NCBI GenBank assembly: GCA_021234155.1
Contig: JAJEKV010000047.1
Location: 5,423,071-5,487,070 of the forward strand
DNA from: Isoetes taiwanensis
Taxonomy: Eukaryota > Streptophyta > Lycopodiopsida > Isoetales > Isoetaceae
Direction of reading: 5' to 3'
Length of the DNA stretch: 64,000 bases
Both the position numbers and the translations under genes were made by a program. The notes beneath the pieces were generated by a model. The model saw only the letters and a program-made list of their open reading frames with translations. It was not told the origin of the DNA and searched no databases. Shown piece by piece: positions 43,401 to 54,163 of this stretch (position 1 is its first letter; every line of letters starts with the position of its first letter).

Positions 43401-45951
43401 TTTCTTTTTAGACCTCTTTTCTGTTATTCTTTCCTGTTGAGTTTTTGGATGCCTCTTAGATGACGTATCCTCGTCACTGATATCATTTTCACTCTGGTTT
43501 TCATCTTCATCCTTGCCATCACCATTGCGCTCCTTTGCATCTTGGGGAGTTATATAGTTTATATTTTTTATAAGAACCATGCCAGATCGTCTCATCCCTG
43601 AACGGCCAACATGAAGCTTTTTGAGGGGGGAAGATGATCTTCGAGATTTAGCATGTTTCTTTTTCTTCGCATAAATTTCGGTACTTTCCTCGTCAGATGC
43701 TACACTTTGTGAATTCTCATCAGAAGACGGTTGTCGTCCCTTCGTTGTAACATGATGGCTGTGAGGATTATTGTGCTCGGAATAATGCCAATGCTGACCT
43801 TCTGGTCCCATGAATGGTGGTGGATTCAAGCCTGCATAATTTTCCATTGGCCCGCCCCAGGGCATGGTACCATTGAAATCATAAGGAGGACGAGCAAAAC
43901 CATAACTTCCATTAGTGTACTGATTAGGAGGAATCATTGGTTGCATCATTCCAGAGTATGGTCCAACAAAACCTGGCATCCAAGGGCCGGGATGCATGTA
44001 GTTCTGCATTGGAACAGAATTTTGTCCCTGTCCAGCTGCATTTGCTGTGTCCATGTTACTCTCGACAGCAGGTGGTCCTACATTGACTTGAAGTTTTTTA
44101 CTGTCCATCTCATCCATAAAAGCAGTTGCTCCATCTGCACCCATCATTTCTATGTCACGTCCTTCAGCTGCTGCTAGCTCAATCTCCTCCAGCCACTGGG
44201 TTGCTTCGTCTCTTTTCTTGCAGAAGTTCATAAATTTTATGCAAGCGTCCCTAGCATAGGAAGATCAATATGATTTAATATACGAATGTTAAAGATAAAT
44301 ACTCTATCTACTCTATCTATTTCAGACGTCCCCTGATTCTAGCGCTAAAAGCTCTGTTCAATAATGGCATGTGACATAAGTTCGTTTGGAGAGGAATCCT
44401 AAGTAATCCTTGCATGCACTGCTGCAAATGACACTCTTCACACATTAAACGGATATTTCTAAGGTAATTGTTTTACAATTAGCCAACCTAATTATTAATC
44501 ATATAAACTAGGAAATTACCATCTGAAAAAAAAAGGCAAGTGCCAGAGAATTTTGGTTTACATAAATTACAAATGCTTCAATGAAGAATTTGTTGGTTTT
44601 GCTATGCAAACAGCATTATTGGCTAGTCTCATCCATTTTGTTACATAAAAGTAGCACGTCAACAACACGGGCATAAGAAGGTGGCTTGAAATTCATAACA
44701 TAGGTGACAGTATTGCCATGCAACTACTTGTCCAAGCTGTACAGTGTCAAGTGAGATTGCTATGTTTTATGGTTCAATTATTACAATAAGGAAGAAATGT
44801 TTGTCTGCATCAAAAAGAGTCACTGCACAAGCATGGTAGGTATTCATATGGCACTGGTACCTTAATCGTGAGGCTCCAAAGTGCTCAGAAAATGTGATTA
44901 TATCTGGTATATTATCCATATTAAATCCTGCAGCAATGGAACGGGCAAATGCCATCCGCTGCTCCCTTTGAAGCATTGATCTGCGCGCTTCCATAGCTTT
45001 TGTTAAGCGTAACCTGCACATCCCTTAAAGATTAGATTAAAATTGTGCACCATATAGATGCTTAAAAGACATTCAAATAAAAAATAAAACCTCACTTGGA
45101 GCTCTCCCCTCCATCTTGGTCCACATCATCCAGGGATTCACGCCTTATTAACTATATTAACCATGAGCAAGAAAGGTTACGTCCCATTAGCCATGAGTTC
45201 TAATAATCAGGACAAATGCACCAGGTATTGTTCACCCTATACACACCTTTGTCATAACCCCATCCTTATCCAGAGTTGACTTCTGAGTCGCTTTGCCACC
45301 TACAATTAAGTTACTTCAAATCTGTTAAAGTCCTTGATCCATGTCTAGAAAATTAGAGTTTATCGGCTGAATGTATCATGGCCATTGGTAATGTAATGAT
45401 TGCCCACTACATGGCAGCGGTTAGAGCCCGGTTCCAGCTTTACCTGAGTCTTCATTTGCTTGATTGTATAAAGCTTCTTCTATTTGTAAAAGTTCTGCAT
45501 CTATAGTAGTTACTCGTTCTAATACTTCTGGTGTACTCACAAAACGTACAAACCTAAAATCAAAGGAATGAGTAAGCAGATCAGGAATGCAAATGGCCTA
45601 CAAATACATGAAAATTGTATATACTTCTGCATGGTGCCCTTTGTAAACCAGCTCGCATTAATCTCTGAAGGGGGCTCCAATCTGATAGAATAGCCTCCAG
45701 CGGCTGTTTGTTCTTCTGCAACCCGTAGGTGAGTAAGGAACGGCTGCAGAAGGCCCGAAGTAAGCTTCTCCGTGACACCTTTGGCGCAGACCATGAGCTC
45801 GCATCTAGATATCGCAATGCCCCATGAATAATCATGTTTTTTGAAAGCTAGGCTTGGTCTACATTTCATAAACTGATTCTTACCTTGTACGAGTCGGTGT
45901 AAGCTGAAAAACAGCATAATCTAGTATTGCGTCCGGCTTCATCTTCCCCAT
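40403..45951 (-). CDS. CIP7: COP1-interacting protein 7-like, ten exons, intact
   Basis: Exons on the minus strand: 45951-45884, 45804-45625, 45553-45444, 45299-45247, 45151-45096, 45013-44861, 44250-42267, 42125-40778, 40692-40609, 40470-40403. All nine introns (71-610 nt) are GT-AG and all phases close, giving 1,367 residues and TGA. The N-terminus [25 protein letters not shown] and [14 protein letters not shown] match the conserved start of plant CIP7 proteins. Residues ~156-240 hold a second conserved block ([43 protein letters not shown]). Then a Met/Pro/Gly-rich stretch (~250-370), long charged disordered sequence, a Lys/Glu coiled coil (~830-890), and the conserved end [31 protein letters not shown] and [11 protein letters not shown]. 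In Arabidopsis CIP7 binds COP1 in the nucleus and promotes light-induced gene expression; the same role here is inference. The ATG at 45951 is the first in frame; Met-4 is an alternative. Confidence 0.9.
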
Positions 45952-46480
45952 TTTTACCGGGGTCTTTACTTAACAAAAACTCCACTTCCTTTTATCACTG
46001 TAAAGGGCATATCAGCTTCGCAGGTGTTATTACAGAATGACGAGCTTTTAGATCCTTAGTGCTACTTTTAGATCCTTGGAGCTATTTCAGCGAAAGAACG
46101 AAATGGCAAAATAAAGCTTAAAACAGCTTGACTTACAGCTTTCAAACAGCCAGCGAAATCTATAATTTGACTGAGAAACTGAAACGGCATTCTAGAAATG
46201 AAGCGTAAGAAGCTGGAAAGAGGAAAAGTAAGGAAATTTAAAGCACATTTAAGGCAATATGGGGTTATAGCCTGCCGGAGCTAGCAATGAATGCAAGCAC
46301 GGGGGAAAGAAATGCCAAAAATGCATACCATAGCCAAATCTGAAGAACCTTGCAGAAGATCGGAGCTCCAGAAGGAAGAATCTGAAGGGCCAGGGCCGGC
46401 CTAGGAGATCAAACGGCAATGCTGTAGATCAAATGGGCATACCATTGTGACAAAACGGGCAACTGTGTCTGAGTGTCGGA
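45952..46480 (-). promoter_or_regulatory. 5' UTR and probable promoter of the CIP7-like gene
   Basis: On the minus strand a possible untranslated exon ends at GGCTATG|GTATGC (about 46328) and a CTTTTCCTCTTTCCAG acceptor lies near 46213, so a 5' UTR intron is plausible. No TATA box or light-response element was fixed with confidence. Confidence 0.3.
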
Positions 46481-48439
46481 ACTGGCTGTTCACGGATCTC
46501 TTATTTTGTGCCAACTTTTTCGCCCATAAGAAATCGATTTTAAAGTGGAAACTGGGGCATTACTATTTTAATAAAAATCCACCCTCCTCCTTAGCTGGGT
46601 TCCCGGCATCCCTTTTTGTATAAATGTTCTACTCTAGTAAATAAACCTCCAATGTTTGTGTTTGGTATTGGTAATCTTAAACCACTATGATTATTTTTAA
46701 TTGGTTGAGTTTATCCATCCATTGGGGGAAGGAAAAAAAAGAAAAAGAAAAAACCATCAACAAAAGAGAAAGTCTTTGAATGATCAAAAGTATTTTATTT
46801 TTTTTTAAACATGTCTTTGAATGATCAAAAGTATTTTTCAAATCCATAAAAAAAAGAGTATTTTTCAGAAAAAAACCATATAGGCCTACTAGTACATAAA
46901 GAACCCTCTAACTTTATGCACTAGAGAAATTTTACTATTGTTATTATTATTACTACTACTATTTTGCTTAATTTCGTTTAAACATGCTATAATTTCATAG
47001 ACGATAGTTTTGTATTAAGGCCGTTGTTCTGTATTCTATTAGACACGCCTACAACTCATCAAGTGGTTTTATTAAGATTGGTGTTCTGTATTCTATCGGG
47101 CTATAGCCATCACCAACAACAACTCATGGATGGGACTTGGACCCCCAACAACAACCTTGATGGAAAGGGTGCTTAATAGAAGAGCGAGAACACTCTCTGC
47201 TCGAGCACGACAAAAGATCACGGTATATTTTTGTGCAGAACTTTTGTTTTTCCAACTGAATTAATATTTTCTTACACATTTTAGTTTGTTGTGGCAATTC
47301 ATTTGTTCTTTTTCTATGGCTCTCTTGAGTTGGACTCGATCTCATCCTTCTCTAGATGGCAACCCATCAACTTTCAAGGGCCCCAAGATAAGACCTTTCC
47401 ATCCAACTGAATATTTGCTCCGTCTACACTTGATATGATAACTTGAGTGCCAACTACATTTAGTATTTCCTCGAGGTCACTAGATATGATAAGTTGAGTG
47501 CCAACTACATTTAGTATTTCCTCGAGGTGAGTTTCATGTGTTGCATAGCTTTTGGCCCCATTTCGCTCCTTTATTTTATATCTAAGATCTTGCATGTGCA
47601 AATACCTACTCTTAATGACCTTTATACCTTCTCGGCCTCGCACTGGAATCCAATGTTGTTTCCCATTACTTTCTTCCCAATGTTGTTTCATGCAAGTCAA
47701 TTGCAATAGGTGCAGTATTTGACTTTTTGCTACACATGCAGGAACTTGTTTTCTACATTGTTAATGTTGGCAACAGTACAAATGAGTTGGTTGGCATGTG
47801 GGGTACAAGCTTTAGCTTTTTATGTATGCATATATAGCTGTTTTCTCTTCTTTATTCTATTGATGTATATATTAATTATAAACAAGAATGTATGTGTGCA
47901 TGTCTAAGGTATTATATGACCACCTTTTTTACAGCGCCAATGCCTTTCCATATGACTCAATGACAACTCGTTTGTGTAGGCAATGACTTTAGAGACATCT
48001 TAAGAGCATATTGAAACAATTATTGAGATCTGCAATTATTGGACATGATTCTAATTCTGCATGGAGGCTCTAAATAGTTTATCTTCCATAGATGATCGGC
48101 TAGATAAGATACATCAAGAAAAGTTGGCATGCATTCATTCTAGACAGAAAGTCGGTTGCCATTCTTGGAGACAATAGGAAGATGCAGGTAAGAGAGGTTT
48201 CCTTGATGTATTGGAAGAAAAGGGGGGAAGGCATTATTGCTAGCCTCCGACCTCTTGGAGGTTGAAAAAAATGCTTTCCCCGTTTCCTTTCCATGTAACA
48301 GCATGATTTAATTAAGCCTTGCCATCAAAACTTTGCATAAAGCTAATAGCATTCCATTATAGTTGCCGACTCAAGCGAATCATGTCTGGAAACACCATAA
48401 TGGCATTGATGTTTCTAGTTATTGGCTTCAGCCTATAAA
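46481..48439. other. No gene identified
   Basis: AT-rich with poly(A/T) runs (46735-46860). Short minus-strand frames at 47345-47124 and 47706-47374 have no recognised domain; the second contains a tandem duplication listed separately. Confidence 0.4.
47433..47530. repeat. Tandem duplication, period 52 bp
   Basis: GATATGATAACTTGAGTGCC at 47433 and GATATGATAAGTTGAGTGCC at 47485 start two units that both run through TTTAGTATTTCCTCGAGGT. They are nearly identical, so the duplication is recent. Confidence 0.9.
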
Positions 48440-48960
48440 CTTCTAGCTTTTCAGGATACTTTGCCACCCTCAGACAAGTGGCCGCTCAAGTTACTACGAA
48501 GTAAATGGACTGCTATGTGGAACTGGGCATGGAATACATTATCCCCTGCTAAAATCCACACTCTTCTTTGGCAAGTTTTACCAGGGTAAATGTTCGAGTC
48601 CACATATCTAGACCTTAGGCGTCATAAACATGTCCCTTATGTGGTACGAGACGTGAGACTATTGAGCACTGCTTTGTCTTATGTGCAGAGATTCGAGGAG
48701 CATGCATATGGGTGAAGTCTCTTTCTAGAACTAGAATGTGTAGTCAGAAGATCCTTTTGGAAGTCTTCCCTCGCAATTGGTCAAATGCCAAAAAGCAGGC
48801 TTTTCATTTGTGCAGAACTTGGCTTATGTGGCTTATTTGGAAGAGATGTGGATTTAAGGTCTTTCGAAATGCAGTGTTTAAACCACCAAACCTAAGGTAT
48901 AAGTTGTGGCAAGTCTATCAAGTTTCAAGTTCTTCAAACGTGATAAAGAGTGAGATATGA
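48440..48960 (+). pseudogene. L1 zf-RVT C-terminal remnant
   Basis: It reads WNWAWNTLSPAKIHTLLWQV (near 48515-48580), an ETIEHCFVLCAEI-like segment with the H-C of the zinc finger (48655-48700), then KKQAFHLCRTWLMWLIWKRC and FKVFRNAVFKPPNLRYKLW. This matches the C-terminus of the L1 at 52193-52980 piece by piece. Frameshifts near 48590 and 48700. Confidence 0.75.
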
Positions 48961-50380
48961 TCAACATTGTTGGATATCATTGATTGGGATGGACATTTCA
49001 TTCCATAACTACAACATTGTGGTGCTATCATAGTGTTTGATCTCATTGTAATCTCGTAATATATTCTTGATTTCTTCCAAGAAAACAAAAGGTCGCGCTA
49101 ACGCGCTGTGGGTTGCCCTTGGAACTATTTTATAGATGGGGTCTAGAAGCCAAATGAATGATATGTAAAGATGCTAGGGTTAGAGCTTTGATATACTAGA
49201 AAGTCTGTAGGGAACTAGGTCTCTCTAGAATAACGTTGAAACCTTGCTGGAAGTTAGCCACGGCATATTTATAGGCTATGTGAAGATGCTAGTGAGCCTC
49301 TATAAAAGCATCCCTACAAAGTGGCTTTTGTTTGTATTGGACTTTCCTTATGAAGAAATATTGAAGTGTGTGTTGAAGTAGGCCAGACTATTTGCTATCT
49401 TTCTAGAGAGTTCGACGTGGGTCTATCGTTTAGTTTGTTACTTAATGGCCAGAGCTAAGCTTTGGTCGGCTAAAATGTTGTGAGATTGAGCCTAGGATTG
49501 CATGCTTTTATCTCCAATGTTCAATAAGAACAAGGAGCATGAGAAAATTTCATGAAGCCTACACAATATGACAAGGAGCTACGAGGCCGGCCAAGGATGC
49601 AATATCAATTAGAGAACATGGTGTTGAGGACATTGTAAACCTGCCTGTCCATAAGGTAAGAGTAGCTTGCCTTCCGTCGCAGGGAAATTGTGATTGTAAT
49701 TGAAAAGTCTATCACGTTGGGACGTTGATAACTGCAAGAGAAGCTTGCAAGGTTTTTGATGTTTGAGGCAAATATTAGTAGCTTGCAATATATCCAAAGC
49801 TTCTGATTGGATTCTAGTAATTCTTCCTCCACCACAATAATATATCTTTTCTAGCTTGTCTATCCCCTCTTGCCGTACTTCTTTTCTCTTTTGATATAAT
49901 ATCAAACATCTCTTTCTTAACTAATCTAGCAAAGAAAGTTTTGGAATCAGAAGTTGGGCGCGAACTTGTTAGTATCTAATCTCCCATAAAGCCTGCGCAG
50001 AGAGAAGCACCCTTCACCTTTTTGGTAGGTTCTCCTTTTTTAACTTCCTTTTATTTTCTAGCTTGCCCGTCTCCCTACCTGCTTCTCTCTCGACTTTTTG
50101 AGTAGAAAGAATAAGAAATCATGATTTCATTATTTTGAAATTATTCCATCATTTTGAAATGTACAAATAGTAACAACCCCAATTTCAACACATGTGGAAT
50201 TGCATGTAAATATTTTTTATTACCAACCTTAATTCTAACAGGCCATAACCTACAAGTGAACACTTAGTTACTTACAAGCCTATATTCCATATAGTGAATT
50301 ACATGTAACTCATAACATTTATACTCATCATAAGCAATTCATAAGATTTACGCTCATAAGTAATGGAAGTAATCACTTAG
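48961..50380. other. No gene identified
   Basis: A minus-strand frame at 49905-49609 (EVRQEGIDKLEKIYYCGGGR) looks protein-like but has no recognised domain. The rest is AT-rich. Confidence 0.4.
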
Positions 50381-50647
50381 AAGTTCTATTATCCTTCACT
50401 CAGAATAAGTATGCAGCCGCAATGTCGTCGTTGACATTGGCCGATGGTCGTATTCTGCATGCGCATGTGGACATCAAACATGCTACTTTTCAGCATTTCT
50501 CTCAGTTCTTTCAGGAAAAGGGAGATCCCTACACGGACGTGATGGTGAATCGTGCTTAGTAAGGTGTCATGCAAGGTGTCGGCGGATAGAAGGCAGGCGT
50601 TGCAGTGGCCGCTTACAAAATAGGAGCTTGAGGAGGCTTGTCGTGCC

Positions 50648-51834
50648 TTGGCCCCTCATAAGTGCCCTGGTCTAGACGGCATTCCGGTCGAATTCTTCCA
50701 AGAATATTGGGATTGGGTGGGGGACTCAGTCTTGCAGACCTATCAGGATCTGCTTCAGGCAGAGGCGCTGGACTATAGGCTCAACACTGGTTGCATCTCG
50801 TTAATACCGAAGGTGAAGGAGCCAACTGTCATTTCCGATTGGCGCCCCATCACGCTTCTGTCGGCAATATACAAAATTATCGCGAAGGCACTTTCGCTCA
50901 GACTGCAAGTGGTCCTGAAGGAGGCCATTAGTCCCATGCAGTCTGGCTTCATTCCGGCAGGCAGATTCTTAACAATGTAGCAACGGCATTCGAGGGCATT
51001 CACTGGGCGCGCAGAACAGGTCAGCAGATTGTGTACTTGAAGCTGGACTTCACAAAGGCCTATGATAGTGTTCGTTGGGGTTTTTTCGAAAAGATGATGT
51101 TAGCCTTTGGGTGTGGTGAGAGCTTTATGGCAGTGGTTATGAAGCTTTTAAAGTCCGCCAGAGCCACCCTCCTGTGTCACGGCGAGTCATCGCCGATCTT
51201 TAGTGTGGGGCGCGGAGTTCGCCAGGGATGCCCTTTGGCGCCCTTCCTATTTACCATCGTGGCAGAGGCCCTCTCGCAGTTGTTGACTTCCGCAGTGGAG
51301 GCGGGCATTGTGGAGAGGTTGAGGATGGCATACGGGTCGCAGCAGATTGGAAGCCAGTACGTTGATGACTCGTTCCTCTTCCTACAGGCTGAAGAGAGGA
51401 ATCTGTTAAACACGAAGGAGCTGTTGGACACATTCTCCCTCGCTTCTGGCTGCCTCATGAATTGGACGAAGTGCTCGGCATTATGGCCGGCAGCAGACCC
51501 CATGCCCTTGGTCGTGTCCCAATTTCCTTGGCGAACGCAGCCGCAGGGCACATGCTCTAGGCTTTTGGGTATCCCGTTCGGCATCGACATCTCGGTGATA
51601 GGTGTGTGGGAGGACATTCTGGTGGGATTGCGTCGGCACCTTAATTGGTGGAAGGGGGGAAAACTTTCTATGGTGGGAAGGGTCACAGTGGCGAAGTCCG
51701 TCCTATGCTCAACTCATATTTATATGGCATCTATCATCCTGGTGCCAGAAAGCAAGGTTCGGGAAATCTCCTCTATGGTTCATAACTTCGTGTGGGGAGG
51801 CAATGAGGAAGGGGCGGTTGTCAAGGTGGCCTGA
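50648..51834 (+). pseudogene. L1 reverse transcriptase
   Basis: KCPGLDGIPVEFFQEYWDWV, TGCISLIPKVKEPTVISDWR, ITLLSAIYKIIAKALSLRLQ and AISPMQSGFIPAGR are followed by a frameshift; the other frame gives QILNNVATAFEGIHWARRT, then LDFTKAYDSVRWGFF (first catalytic Asp), GVRQGCPLAPFLFTIVAEAL and the intact QYVDDSFLFLQ. LASGCLMNWTKCS and KLSMVGRVTVAKSVL follow. A TGA replaces an expected Trp at 51832. This polymerase copies L1 RNA at the nicked target. Confidence 0.9.
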
Positions 51835-52192
51835 TGGAAATGCGTGCGACCCAAGGCTGCGGGTGGACTCGGCTTCTTGGATCGCTGCATGGCAAGGTCC
51901 TCTTGTCCAAGTTCGTCTTTGCGATTCTTGAGAATGCGCTTGACTCCCCGGGCATGGTCTTGCTTCATCAGTCGCTGTCTCAATCGATAGTTTTCCACAA
52001 GCCGTCCGTGTCTGCACGGCTCCCGTACCGTTATTCGCGGATATCAGGCCATATGCTCATGCCTCTCCTTTTCTGAAGGGGCTCCTGCGAGCCTGGGAGC
52101 AGGTCCGCCCGATGTTTGCGATTGACGCCGCCAGGTGTATTCAGTTGGAGGCATCGCCATGGTAGATCCCGCTCGGACCAGGTACATCATCT

Positions 52193-52876
52193 GTGGTATT
52201 GGCAGCATCCGTCGATCCCCGGGTTCAGCGCAGATGGGTGCAGCGTGGGGTCTTGACGGTGGGGGAGTGGTACGTCGACGAACAGCTGGCACCCTGGCAG
52301 CTTTTTCGCCGCAGGTTTCGACTCCAGGAACGGGATTGCGCTATCTGGGCGTGGGTGGCGAATGCTCTCCCGCTGAACTCCCCGCAGGCGTCAGGGCATG
52401 TGTGGAGGTGTCACCCGAAAGTTGATCCCTCAAATTTCGTAAAGTTCTGTTATGAGCTTTTGGCAATTCAAGATGAGCTGCCTCCTGCGAACGGCTGGAG
52501 TCTCCAGGTGCCGAGAGATGACTGGGGCAACATCTGGAGATGGGTGTGGAACCCAATCTCGCCCCCCAAGATTCGGGTATTGCTGTGGCAGATGGTGCAC
52601 CGATCCCTGAGGGTGAACACGTGGGTTCACAGGATCAATCCGTTGATCAGCGTCCTGTGTCCAATGTGTGGTGCATGTATAGAGACCCTGGAGCACTGTA
52701 TGTTTCTTTGCTTAGATATCCAGCCGGCATGGCAGTGGATCCAACGCCTCTTCCACACCTCGCTCCGTAGTCAAGAGGTTCTTTTGGGGGTGTACTCTAG
52801 CAGGTGGTCCCAACTTCAGAGTCTGGCCCTCCATTTGTGTAAAGCCTGGTTGTTGTGGCTCATTTGGAAGCGATGA
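52193..52876 (+). pseudogene. L1 C-terminal zf-RVT domain
   Basis: NIWRWVWNPISPPKIRVLLW, QMVHRSLRVNTWVHRI and CPMCGACIETLEHCMFLC give the C-x2-C ... H-C finger typical of plant L1 ORF2 ends. The frame closes after LLWLIWKR, but homologous sequence (KVFRNAVVQPG, RYKL) continues to about 53000 behind a TGA. Confidence 0.85.
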
Positions 52877-53424
52877 CGCATGAAGGTGTTTAGGAACGCG
52901 GTGGTGCAGCCTGGGGTTTTGATCCCACGGCCGAGATACAAACTATATCTTTCTTACCTGGCGTTCCCTCGGAAAGAGCAGTTCAAGGCAGCGGTCTGGG
53001 AAAGGACCCTCCTCGTTGTAGACAGTATGGGCAGGTTTGTGTCATGAGTCATAGTTAGGTATACGTGCCATGTGGGTTCTCGCTCCAGTGTGGGCAGGAG
53101 TACCCTAGCATCGCTCGTCTTGTATTTATGCTGGATTAATATTAGTTAACTTCATCTTTCAAAAAAAAAAAAAAATTTAACTCTCGTACATTATTTTTCT
53201 TTTCAGCTATCTTGTCCAATGACAATAGAACTTTGTTCTTCATAGAGATTGGAAGCTTCATGTTCTCCTTTCTCGTATCAGGCTTGCTCTTTCTAGGGTT
53301 CCATGAGATCAACACGGAACTTATTTCCACACATTGGGGCGTATCATTTGCATCATACCGTCCCTGCTTATTGAATCAATCTTTGTAGCGTTCTTTTTCA
53401 GTAATAGCTCCTCTTCCACTGCCA

Positions 53425-53790
53425 CTATTCCACATGCATCTTGTTTATGTTAGGGCTATTAGCTTCCCTACAAATGCTCGAGATCGTATACCCTAACCAT
53501 GTAGGATAAGTATCTTCATCATTTGGTCTCACGATCAGATATTGGCCATCCTTCAGATCCATCTTGGGATCATATGGAACAAGTCCATAATACTTGGGAC
53601 GCTCCTTCTTAGGTCCAACATAGTTTTCTTCCTCCTCCTCCTTTTCCTCCTCCTCCTCCTCTTCAGACTCCTCTGTCATTAAGTGGATTGGTTGCTGATC
53701 AAGTTGGAATTGACCATGGTTGAGCCTCCATCGATTTTGAGGTAGCCAACCCTCTCTAAGGAGAGTCTTGCTTGTGTCCAAACTCCCCAA
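53425..53790 (-). pseudogene. C-terminal acidic exon of the DUF7869-type gene
   Basis: The frame has a long Glu run (EESEEEEEEEKEEEEE around residues 40-55) and then YYGLVPYDPKMDLKDGQYLI and YPTWLGYTIS. It may be the low-complexity end of the same gene, separated from the rest by the MITE, or an unrelated gene. Confidence 0.4.
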
Positions 53791-53842
53791 AAGTATATGA
53801 ACCTCACTTCAATACTTTACAAGGGCTTTGTTGCATGTTCTC

Positions 53843-54163
53843 GGGTAAAAGCATGTTAGGGTGTCCCTTAAAAAGTATTATTTAGTGACCAAAAAAGTAC
53901 CTAAAAAGGTACCCAGGACTGGGTACTGGGTACCCGTGTAATATCTCAATAAAAGTTACATTTTAGAACTTTTATATATATTTTGGTCTCCGGTAGCATT
54001 ATCTTTATCTTAACTTTGAATATTAATGCGTCCTTGACTTTTATTTTGGACCTTTGTACTAGTTTTAATGAAAATAAAAATGAGAAAGTACCCAGTTCTG
54101 AAGTACCTAGTGTATGTACTTTTGCAGGTTCCAAAAGTGGTACACCCTAACATGCTTTTACCC
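53843..54163. mobile_element. 321-bp MITE with 24-bp inverted repeats
   Basis: The left end GGGTAAAAGCATGTTAGGGT and the right end are inverted copies of each other over 24 bp with one mismatch. Inside, GTACCCAG-type motifs are also inverted. It lies inside the DUF7869-type gene after HIAPERR. A target duplication is not clear (CTC/TCC), so the superfamily is undetermined. Confidence 0.8.

Larger units (their letters stand above)
50389..53175 (+). mobile_element. Plant L1 LINE, 5'-truncated
   Basis: It starts in ORF2 upstream of RT and ends with a ~15-bp poly(A) after CATCTTTC at 53160. RT and zf-RVT are recognisable, with at least three frame breaks (near 50960, stop at 51832, near 51890). 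It is richer in G+C than its flanks. A target duplication was not fixed. Confidence 0.85.
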
